NCBI GenBank assembly: GCA_038212215.1
Contig: JBBQUT010000027.1
Span: forward strand, 1 to 64,000
DNA: 64,000 nt
Reading direction: 5' to 3'
Source of the DNA: JALZAI01 sp038212215
Lineage (GTDB): Bacteria > Actinomycetota > Actinomycetes > Mycobacteriales > Jatrophihabitantaceae
Shown: in pieces, positions 27,659-34,197 of the stretch
Numbering within the stretch: the first letter of the stretch is position 1
How the letters are laid out: each line of letters starts with the position of its first letter
The notes under the pieces: model-generated
Told to the model about the DNA's origin: nothing
Database searches by the model: none
What the model saw: the letters and a program-made list of their open reading frames with translations, nothing else
Position numbers and translations under genes: made by a program

Positions 27659-28251
27659 GAGCGTCCCGCCACGCTGCGGACAGGTCCCTGCGGGCTGTCG
27701 GGTGTGACGATGCGCAGGACGGCCGCAGCAGCGACCGCGAACGTCGCGACAATCGCCAGCCAGAAGCCCCACTTGTCGGTCGCGCCGTCGGTACCGGTGG
27801 AGATGAAATGCACCATTCCCAGCGTCCAGGCGAGGTAGGAACTGAGGTGGATCGCGCGCCACACTGGTTCCTTCATCCGCACCCGCAAGAAACCGCTCAC
27901 CGCGACGATGAGCAGCAGGTCGAACGCGACGGTTCCCCACGTGACGTCCAGCGTCTTGTAGCTCGACGCAAACGGCACGACCGCCGAAGCCACGCTGACG
28001 TTCACGTAGGAATCGGCAACGGTTGTGACGATGTGCACCACGATGAATAACAGGCCGAGCACGTTGACGTTGCGGTGCAGCGCCTGGGTGGCGAAGCGCG
28101 GCCACGAACGCGACGCCAGCGTGCGCTGCGTCGAGGCGACGCCGAGCACGGCGCCGATCGAGAGCAGCACGAAACCGACGACCGCTGTGCTGCGGGTGGT
28201 GTACCAGAGCGGATTGCTGTTGAAAACGCTAGCCGCGGCAATGGTCGACAT
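27655..28251 (-). CDS. Ferric-reductase-like transmembrane protein
   Basis: A 198-residue protein with about six hydrophobic segments and the conserved histidines of the ferric-reductase-like/cytochrome b fold: ATQALHRNVNVLGLLFIVVHIVTTV and RAIHLSSYLAWTLGMVHFISTGTD (read in pieces). These would ligate two hemes and carry electrons across the membrane. It has no NAD or FAD domain of its own; the NuoF-like protein encoded next (ATGA overlap) is a plausible donor. ATG at 28251 is used, giving the normal N-terminal topology. A DGAT sequence in an exposed loop is near to, but does not match, the flavinylation consensus used by ApbE. Confidence 0.85.
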   Translation of the reverse strand: MSTIAAASVFNSNPLWYTTRSTAVVGFVLLSIGAVLGVASTQRTLASRSWPRFATQALHRNVNVLGLLFIVVHIVTTVADSYVNVSVASAVVPFASSYKTLDVTWGTVAFDLLLIVAVSGFLRVRMKEPVWRAIHLSSYLAWTLGMVHFISTGTDGATDKWGFWLAIVATFAVAAAAVLRIVTPDSPQGPVRSVAGRS

Positions 28252-28261
28252 ATGGCGATCC

Positions 28262-29263
28262 TTACACTTTTGCCGTGTCGGCGGGCCATCCCCCGAGCAC
28301 TGAGACCGCGCCGTCCTGCGCGACGAGGCGGGCAGGCACGTTCTGCTCGGCCAGCCACTTCTTCGCGCCCGCGCCGCGAACAATGGCGGCCGTGGTCATG
28401 GTGTTGGCCAGCACGCAACTGCTCGACGCGACGGTCACCGTGCGCCAGATCGGCTCGGCCGGACGGCCGGTGTGCGGATCGATGATGTGGTGCATCTGCT
28501 GCCCGTCATGTGCCCAGCGGCGCCGGATCGTGCTGGACGAGGCCACCGCCGACCCGGCGGGAAGCGCGATCGAGCACTCGGGCTCGCCCGACCCGTCGCC
28601 GACAAGGATGCGCCAGCCGCCGTCGGGACCGGGACCGGCCGTGGCGATGTCGCCGCCGAGGCTCACCAAGACGCCGATGCCGAGGTCGTCGGTGATCATC
28701 TGCGCGATCAGATCGGACGTGAAAGCTTTGGCCGTGGCTCCAAGGTCAAGGCTGAGCCCAACCGGAACGGTCACCGTGTCGCGATCGATGACGATGTTGC
28801 GCCAGCTCATCGGGCGGTTGACCAAGATGCGCCCGCCGGCCACAGACGCCGAAGCCAGCGGCAGGCTGATCGCCGCCGGGCCGGTGGTGAGTCGAGAGAA
28901 GTCGCGGTCGTAACCGATCCCCCGCATGCCGTTGCCGAGAGTTGGGTCGACGTCGCCGTCGGTAAGTTTGGCGGCGTCGAGTGCGACGGTGAGCAGTTGC
29001 TTGAGCAGCCAGCTCACCTGCGTGGGCGCTCCGGCCGAGGCGTCCAGGCGCACGAGTTCCGAGTCGTCGCGGAAGCGGCTCGCGGCCGCATCGACATCAC
29101 GCAGCCACGAGCGCGTCCGGTCGTAGGCATCGGCCAGGAACTCCGGGGCGCTCACCACAATGCGGGCGGTCGTGCTCCACACGGACCACTCGGCGGTGTC
29201 GTCCGAGATGCGGACGGCGTCGAGCGAACCGGCGAAACGATCAACGCCCGTCATCGTGCTCAT
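28262..29263 (-). CDS. apbE: FAD:protein FMN transferase (ApbE family)
   Basis: A 333-residue ApbE-type flavin transferase. Visible family features are the SRFRDDSELVRLD opening, LDLGATAKAFTSDLIAQMI (FAD binding), VSLGGDIATAGPGPDGGWRI, and the HHIIDPHTGRPAE motif with the metal-binding region ANTMTTAAIVRG. ApbE attaches FMN covalently to Ser/Thr of exported or membrane redox proteins. No obvious signal peptide is seen at the N-terminus, so export is unclear. The gene is the second of the operon, overlapping the preceding small exported protein by four bases, and lies upstream of the membrane and cytoplasmic electron carriers. Its acceptor protein is not evident in the window. Confidence 0.9.
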   Translation of the reverse strand: MSTMTGVDRFAGSLDAVRISDDTAEWSVWSTTARIVVSAPEFLADAYDRTRSWLRDVDAAASRFRDDSELVRLDASAGAPTQVSWLLKQLLTVALDAAKLTDGDVDPTLGNGMRGIGYDRDFSRLTTGPAAISLPLASASVAGGRILVNRPMSWRNIVIDRDTVTVPVGLSLDLGATAKAFTSDLIAQMITDDLGIGVLVSLGGDIATAGPGPDGGWRILVGDGSGEPECSIALPAGSAVASSSTIRRRWAHDGQQMHHIIDPHTGRPAEPIWRTVTVASSSCVLANTMTTAAIVRGAGAKKWLAEQNVPARLVAQDGAVSVLGGWPADTAKV

Positions 29264-29724
29264 GATCCACCCGTCGAGGCCTGCGAGCCCCCGTTGGTAG
29301 TAGTCACCGAGGTGTTGGCGGCCGCCGCTGCCGCCGCCTTGGCCGCGGCAGCTCGTGCCGCCGCAGCCGCCTGCGCTGCCGCGGCCTTTGCCGCCGCGTA
29401 GCGCGACGCGGAAGCGCTCCCGGTCGCGGCCTGCACATCGTCCGCCTTGGCGGCATCCGCTTCGACTGCGGCAGCCTTCGCGGCCGCCAGCTTGGCCTGA
29501 GCTTTGGCTGACGCACTGGCGGCGGCAGCTGCCGTGTTGGCCGTGGACGCCTGGCCGGTCGGCTTCGATGCGGTCGAGGCCGCGGTGGCGAAGGCCGTGA
29601 GCCCGACGGCGCCCGCGACCGAGGCAGCAACGATGGCGGCGGTGGCGACCCGGACACGCCGATCACCGATCTCACGAAGGTTACGGCGTGCGGCCGCACC
29701 ACGGGGGGTGGTTTTCGTTGTCAT
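29260..29724 (-). CDS. Small exported Ala/Lys-rich protein, first gene of redox operon
   Basis: A 154-residue protein of no known family. Residues 10-30 read GAAARRNLREIGDRRVRVATA, closely matching the start of the 98-residue protein encoded at 32,232. One hydrophobic helix (about 28-50) follows, then an Ala/Lys/Gln-rich stretch of some 80 residues, probably a long helix, ending in SQASTGGS. It is predicted to be anchored or exported with the low-complexity part outside. The promoter carries an 18-bp element shared with its paralogue. It may be the extracytoplasmic partner of the electron-transfer chain, but no flavin or heme motif is visible. Confidence 0.75.
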   Translation of the reverse strand: MTTKTTPRGAAARRNLREIGDRRVRVATAAIVAASVAGAVGLTAFATAASTASKPTGQASTANTAAAAASASAKAQAKLAAAKAAAVEADAAKADDVQAATGSASASRYAAAKAAAAQAAAAARAAAAKAAAAAAANTSVTTTNGGSQASTGGS

Positions 29725-29768
29725 GAAGCAAGACTCTCGCGCGAGGCTGTCGGGATCCGCTCCGGTTC

Positions 29769-29789
29769 CTGTCGAAACCCTATGAATGA
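29769..29789 (-). promoter_or_regulatory. Putative operator, copy A
   Basis: On the minus strand this reads TTCATAGGGTTTCGACAG after a TCA lead-in. The same 18-mer with one change stands in front of the paralogous gene at 32,232, and a shortened version (copy B) lies on the other strand 13 bases away. Copy A is 45-65 bases upstream of the Ala-rich gene. The repeat of TTC at a 10-base step suits binding by an OmpR-type dimer, such as the regulator encoded next door. Confidence 0.6.
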
Positions 29790-29801
29790 TCCCCGACTGG
29801 A

Positions 29802-29820
29802 TTCATAGGATTCTGATAGG
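29802..29820 (+). promoter_or_regulatory. Putative operator, copy B, with inverted repeat
   Basis: The plus strand reads TTCATAGGATTCTGATAGG, a direct repeat of a TTCnnATAGG-like half-site. Its first eight bases, TTCATAGG, form a perfect inverted repeat with CCTATGAA at 29,779-29,786 in copy A (15-base spacer). The pair lies between the divergent redox operon and the response regulator gene, about 150 bases before the latter, and could control both directions. Confidence 0.5.
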
Positions 29821-29966
29821 CCCCCGACATTGCGCCGATCAATGGGATCTGCACCGTCGGACAGATGAACCCCTATGCTCCGAAACGCGATGTCGCGCCG
29901 TCCAGCGTCGCCGTCCCCATTAGGGTCGACTCGCGGAGGACCGCTGAGCCGCCCTACGGAGGTCCG

Positions 29967-30689
29967 ATGACCGAGCGAGCGCAGCTGACCCGCCCTGACG
30001 GTTCTGCCATGCGCGTGCTTATCGTCGAGGACGAGGACACGCTTTCTCAGCTGCTGTCGATGGCGTTCAAGTACGAGGGTTGGGACGTGCGTACCGCAGC
30101 CGACGGCCCTGAGGCCGTGCGGGCCGCTCGCGATTACCGACCCGATGTCGCCGTGCTCGATGTGATGCTGCCCGGCTTCGACGGCCTCGAGGTCCTCAAG
30201 CGGATGCGGGCCGAGACGATCGACGCGCCAGTGCTGTTCCTGTCCGCGCGCGACGCCGTGGACGACCGCATCGCCGGGATCACCGCCGGCGCTGAGGACT
30301 ACGTCACCAAGCCGTTCAGCCTCGAGGAGGTCGTGGCTCGCGTGCGGGGCATGCTGCGCCGCGTCGGAGCAGCGATCGCCGACGACGACACCGTCATCAT
30401 GGTAGGTGACTTGTCCCTCGACGAGGACAGCCGGGAGGTCACCCGCGGCGGTGACCAGATCAAGCTCACCGCTACCGAGTTCGAAGTGCTGCGCTACCTG
30501 ATGCAGAATTCGCGTCGCGTGCTCTCCAAAGCACAGATCCTCGAACGCGTCTGGCACTACGACTTCGGCGGCCAGACCAACGTCGTCGAGCTTTACATCT
30601 CCTACGTGCGACGAAAGGTCGACGCCGACCGCGTACCCATGATCCACACGGTGCGCGGCGTCGGCTACGTGCTCAAACCGGCCGAGTGA
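29967..30689 (+). CDS. OmpR-family response regulator
   Basis: A 240-residue regulator. The receiver domain begins MRVLIVEDEDTLSQLL; the phospho-acceptor Asp is in VAVLDVMLPG and the conserved Lys in YVTKPFSLEE. The C-terminal winged helix contains LTATEFEVLRYLMQNSRRVLSK and ends with the typical HTVRGVGYVLKP. ATG at 29967 has ACGGAGGT six bases upstream, a strong start; the frame is open further up but that part is intergenic. It overlaps the histidine kinase gene by one base and probably binds the TTCATAGG elements around it. Confidence 0.95.
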   Translation: MTERAQLTRPDGSAMRVLIVEDEDTLSQLLSMAFKYEGWDVRTAADGPEAVRAARDYRPDVAVLDVMLPGFDGLEVLKRMRAETIDAPVLFLSARDAVDDRIAGITAGAEDYVTKPFSLEEVVARVRGMLRRVGAAIADDDTVIMVGDLSLDEDSREVTRGGDQIKLTATEFEVLRYLMQNSRRVLSKAQILERVWHYDFGGQTNVVELYISYVRRKVDADRVPMIHTVRGVGYVLKPAE

Positions 30690-32176
30690 TGTCCGAACCG
30701 TCCGAGCGTGGCGGTGCACCCCGCCGACGCCGGCGGTCGTTGCGCGTCCGGCTGATCGTGGTTCTCGTGGCACTGCTTGCTCTCGTCTCGGCGACGATCG
30801 GCGTGGTCACCGTGCTGTCCTTACGCGGCTTTCTCATCGGTCGCCTCGACTCGTCGCTCAAAGCCGCGGGCGGACGGTCGGTCCAAGCCGGTCAAGGCTC
30901 ACCGGATGGCGGCGACGCCGATGAGCCGACGGGTAACCGGTTCCTGCTCGCGCCGGGCCAGGCTGCGGGCACGCTCGGAGCGCGGATCAAGCAGGGCACG
31001 ATCGACCAGGCCGGAGTGTTGGACGACGAAGGATCGATCAAGAACGTCTCCTCGTTGTCGGTGACTTCGCTGCTTGCCGTACCCGCCGACAAACAAGCGC
31101 ACACTCTGCAGGTCGGCTCACTCGGCAAGTTCCGGGTGATGGCAGTGCGCACCTCCGACGGCGATCTGCTCATCACGGGTTTGCCGCTCGCGGACGTCGA
31201 CCGCGTCATGTATCGCTTGATCGCGATTGAACTCGCCGTGGCTGCAAGCGCAATTGTCGGCGCCACCGTCGCCGGCGGTGTCATCGTGCGACGCACCCTT
31301 CGTCCGCTGCAACGTGTCGCCGAAACGGCCGAGCGCGTCAGCGGCCTCCCGCTGGCGCAGGGCGAGGTGGCGATCACCGAACGCATCGGGCCACACGAGG
31401 TCGACGACCGGACGGAGGTCGGCCAGGTCGCCGGATCCGTCAACCGACTGCTCGACCATGTCACCGATGCGTTGAACGCCCGGCAGGAAAGCGAGATGAA
31501 AGTCCGCCGCTTCGTCGCCGACGCCAGCCACGAGTTGCGGACTCCGCTGACAGCGATCCGCGGTTACGCCGAGCTGACCCGACGGGTACGCGATCAGGCA
31601 CCACCCGAGATCGCCTACGCCATGCAACGAGTGGAATCCGAGGCCGGCCGGATGACGACGATGGTCGAGGATTTGCTGCTGCTGGCCCGCCTGGACGCCG
31701 GCCGTGAACTCGCGCACGAACCGGTCGACCTCACTCACCTGCTCCTCGACGTGGTCAGTGACGCCACCGCAAGCGGTCCGGATCACCAGTGGCGAGTGGA
31801 ACTCCCCGACGACCCGCTCATGGTGACCGGCGACACCGACAGCCTGCACCAGATGTTCGCCAACCTGCTCGCTAACGCCCGAATCCACACGCCGGTAGGC
31901 ACCACCGTCACGGCCAGTCTGAGTGCCGCCTCACCCGGCACGGCCGTTGTGACGATCGCCGACGACGGCCCGGGCATCGCCGCCGACATCGTCCCCACCG
32001 TGTTCGAGCGCTTCGCCCGCGGCGAGTCCTCGCGCAGCCGCGCGGCAGGTAGCACCGGCCTCGGACTCGCCATCGTGCGCGCCATCGTCGAGGCCCACCG
32101 CGGCTCGGTAACGGTCACCAGCCGGCCCGGCCAGACCGCCTTCGTGGTGCGCCTGCCGGCCGGTTCTCATTCATAG
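30689..32176 (+). CDS. HisKA-type sensor histidine kinase
   Basis: A membrane histidine kinase of about 495 residues. Transmembrane helices at about 22-45 and 178-202 bracket an extracytoplasmic sensor of roughly 130 residues. A HAMP domain follows, then the H-box FVADASHELRTPLTAIRGYAE (phospho-accepting His), the N-box MFANLLANARIHTP, and the G boxes DDGPGI and GSTGLGLAIV. ATG at 30689 overlaps the stop of the response regulator gene (TGATG). Architecture resembles the TrcS/MprB type. Its stop codon lies inside the putative operator copy C. The stimulus is unknown; the adjacent redox operon suggests envelope redox or metal status. Confidence 0.94.
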   Translation: MSEPSERGGAPRRRRRSLRVRLIVVLVALLALVSATIGVVTVLSLRGFLIGRLDSSLKAAGGRSVQAGQGSPDGGDADEPTGNRFLLAPGQAAGTLGARIKQGTIDQAGVLDDEGSIKNVSSLSVTSLLAVPADKQAHTLQVGSLGKFRVMAVRTSDGDLLITGLPLADVDRVMYRLIAIELAVAASAIVGATVAGGVIVRRTLRPLQRVAETAERVSGLPLAQGEVAITERIGPHEVDDRTEVGQVAGSVNRLLDHVTDALNARQESEMKVRRFVADASHELRTPLTAIRGYAELTRRVRDQAPPEIAYAMQRVESEAGRMTTMVEDLLLLARLDAGRELAHEPVDLTHLLLDVVSDATASGPDHQWRVELPDDPLMVTGDTDSLHQMFANLLANARIHTPVGTTVTASLSAASPGTAVVTIADDGPGIAADIVPTVFERFARGESSRSRAAGSTGLGLAIVRAIVEAHRGSVTVTSRPGQTAFVVRLPAGSHS

Positions 32177-32187
32177 GGATTCGACAG
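32167..32187 (+). promoter_or_regulatory. Putative operator, copy C
   Basis: The plus strand reads TTCATAGGGATTCGACAG after a TCA lead-in, identical to copy A at 17 of 18 positions. It overlaps the stop codon of the kinase gene (TAG at 32,174-32,176) and lies 45 bases before the small exported protein gene, suggesting that this gene has its own regulated promoter and is not merely read through from the kinase. Confidence 0.6.
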
Positions 32188-32231
32188 ACTCGCGACACAG
32201 CGGCCACAGGCGGCGCGGCGAAGCTTGAGTC

Positions 32232-32528
32232 ATGACAAAGAACGCCAGCCAGTCGCCCTTCACCGCTCCCGCCGTCCGGCGCAACACCCGGGAGATCGGT
32301 GACCGCAAGGTCCGCGCCGCAACCGTGGCCCTGATCGCCGCGTCGTTGGCCGGAACTGTCGCGCTCACCGCCTCCAACAGCGCCGGATCGGCCATCACGG
32401 CTTCCACCGGAACGGGCACCACCGGCACGACGAGCGCGACGGCGGGCAACACCACCACCGCGAAAGCCAGCGGCACAACGGTGAGCACGACCAGCGGCAC
32501 CACCCAGGCCAAGACCAGCGGCTCGTGA
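32232..32528 (+). CDS. Small exported Thr/Ser/Gly-rich protein
   Basis: A 98-residue protein of no known family. After a short polar start, VRRNTREIGDRKVRAAT matches the N-terminal motif of the Ala-rich protein encoded at 29,260. A hydrophobic segment (about 34-53, VALIAASLAGTVALTA) is followed by about 45 residues made almost only of Thr, Ser, Gly, Ala and Lys, ending AKTSGS. It is probably membrane-anchored with a disordered, possibly glycosylated, outside tail. A conserved promoter element upstream ties it to the two-component system. A hairpin terminator follows. Confidence 0.72.
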   Translation: MTKNASQSPFTAPAVRRNTREIGDRKVRAATVALIAASLAGTVALTASNSAGSAITASTGTGTTGTTSATAGNTTTAKASGTTVSTTSGTTQAKTSGS

Positions 32529-32561
32529 GGGCGCACGACCTGGATTCGCACCGCCTCAGAC

Positions 32562-32600
32562 AACCACCGCTGCTACCGCCCCCCGGTAGCGGCGGTGGTT
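32562..32600. terminator. 17-bp stem hairpin terminator
   Basis: Bases 32,562-32,578 pair with 32,584-32,600 across a CCCCC loop; all 17 pairs match except one G-U wobble. It lies between the convergent exported-protein gene and the alpha/beta hydrolase gene, and its outer ends are AA and TT, so it can serve both strands. Confidence 0.7.
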
Positions 32601-32679
32601 CGATTCCGGGTCCCGCAGGGTGTACGTCTCGTGCACACAAGTAATCGCCGGCCACGTGGCGGTCGGGAAGGGGATGTTA

Positions 32680-34179
32680 TCAACTCTCGGTCAGCCAAGA
32701 CGTGACGCGTTGATTTGTGATGTCTTGGCTGAAGTAGGTGCAGTGCCAGACGTCGCCAGGTGGGAACGTGTACGAGTTCGATGCGAGCACCGGGAACCCC
32801 GGATCCCCGTCCACCGTCCCCACGCCGGCCGTGGGGACGGCGACGTCGTTCGGGACGTCGCTGAAGACGACGTCGGTCCCCCCGTCCTTGAGCAAGTTCA
32901 GCAGGCCGCCCGTCGGCTCGAAGTTCGTCGAGATCGCGTAGTGCAGCGCTGGCACACTCGGCGCCAGGTTCAGTGCGGTCATGATGTTGCTGTCCGGCTT
33001 CATGAACACCAGGCCGGGCAGGCCGCCCTCCGCGCCCATTCCGACGATCTTGACGATTTCGACGACGGTCTCCATGACGGTCGTGACCTGAGACCACGGC
33101 CCGGGTGGGATCTTCCGCAACAGACTCGAGAACCGGTTCAGCAGGCTCTCAAGGTTGGCTGGATCGACGAGAACCGTACCGGCATTGGGAGTGCCCACGA
33201 AGACGATCTTGCGGACCGTGACGTTGTTGATCGGCATCGCGAGCTCGCCACTGGCCGTGGCCAGCTCGCCGGACAAGATCCGTGCGACCAGGCCGCCGCG
33301 GCTGTGAGTAAGGATGTCGACGTCGAGCGTTGCGCCGTCCGGGACCCGGTTGAGGAACTCGCGCACATTGTCAAGGGCGTCCACGTAGGCCGTCGGGTGG
33401 TCGAATCCTATGACCGCGGCGTATTGACTAGCCAACGCCTTGAAGGTGCCCACGTCCAAACCAGAGAAGCAGTTCTCGATCGTGCTGAAGATGCCGTGCA
33501 CGAGGAGCAGGACCTTTTTGCCCGACAACGCCCGCCAGCCCGCATCGCTGAGCGCTAGCCACTCCGGCTTGTCACCGACCGGAACGGCGAGTTGCCTGAT
33601 TGCATAGGGGTGCGCGTTGTGCTCCCACACCTTGGCGATCTCTTTCGCGATCAGGCCCACTGCGAGCTTTGCGATCGGGTAGACGAGGACGTGCAACACA
33701 CGTTTCGCGATCCATCCGCCGAGTCTGTCGGTGGTTTGCTCCGTCGGCTCGGTCGCAGCAGCGAGCCGACGCGGGGAGATCCGGAAGGTGAGGACGTTCG
33801 CCCGCGCCGCGGATTCAGGCGATCGGTCCGGGAAATGCCACGTGAGCAGTCCGCTTCCCTCGTCGGCGATCATCAGCACTGCGGCTTGATTCTCGTCGGG
33901 CGCTGGCACCTCGAGCGTGGCCAGATCCTCCGGTGCGCGACCAGTCGGCGGTTGCGACGCCTCCGTATCGACCTCGAGGTCGATGGCGGCAAAGTGCTGG
34001 AGGCCAGCTGTGTGGAGTATCCGCTGAAGATCCTCATCGACGCTATCAACGGCCACGCCCCGCCCGTCCGTCGAGTCCCCGCCCGGCCGCACCTCCGCCG
34101 TGCCGTTGATGCCCGGTGCCGTCAGCGATATGCCGTTGTCCAGCAGCAGTGGGGTGCTCGTTCCGGTGAGGTCAGCCAT
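32680..34179 (-). CDS. Alpha/beta-hydrolase (lipase-like) partner of a CHAT protein
   Basis: A 499-residue protein. The N-terminal 150 residues resemble no family I know. The hydrolase core starts at KKVLLLVHGIFSTIEN (oxyanion-type HG at 228-229) and has a nucleophile elbow VDILTHSRGGLVAR with Ser293, a lipase-like elbow in which the first Gly of GxSxG is Thr. VFVGTPNAGT is also typical of lipase-like and DUF676-type proteins. A hydrophobic stretch at about 158-183 could touch membranes. No signal peptide, so a cytoplasmic role is likely. AAGGAG stands eight bases before ATG at 34179, and the gene follows the CHAT gene by 18 bases in one transcription unit. Function is inferred only: a lipid- or ester-cleaving effector is possible. 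Confidence 0.75.
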   Translation of the reverse strand: MADLTGTSTPLLLDNGISLTAPGINGTAEVRPGGDSTDGRGVAVDSVDEDLQRILHTAGLQHFAAIDLEVDTEASQPPTGRAPEDLATLEVPAPDENQAAVLMIADEGSGLLTWHFPDRSPESAARANVLTFRISPRRLAAATEPTEQTTDRLGGWIAKRVLHVLVYPIAKLAVGLIAKEIAKVWEHNAHPYAIRQLAVPVGDKPEWLALSDAGWRALSGKKVLLLVHGIFSTIENCFSGLDVGTFKALASQYAAVIGFDHPTAYVDALDNVREFLNRVPDGATLDVDILTHSRGGLVARILSGELATASGELAMPINNVTVRKIVFVGTPNAGTVLVDPANLESLLNRFSSLLRKIPPGPWSQVTTVMETVVEIVKIVGMGAEGGLPGLVFMKPDSNIMTALNLAPSVPALHYAISTNFEPTGGLLNLLKDGGTDVVFSDVPNDVAVPTAGVGTVDGDPGFPVLASNSYTFPPGDVWHCTYFSQDITNQRVTSWLTES

Positions 34180-34197
34180 GGGCGTACTCCTTCTGGG

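Noticed and set aside
27655..28251. DGAT in the ferric-reductase-like protein as an ApbE flavinylation site
   Set aside because: The consensus needs Ser/Thr before GA(T/S) and another Ser/Thr after it; neither is present.
32598..32610. GGTTCGATTCC, resembling a tRNA T-loop
   Set aside because: The flanking bases do not form a T-stem and no acceptor, D or anticodon arms can be folded; it follows a terminator hairpin by chance.
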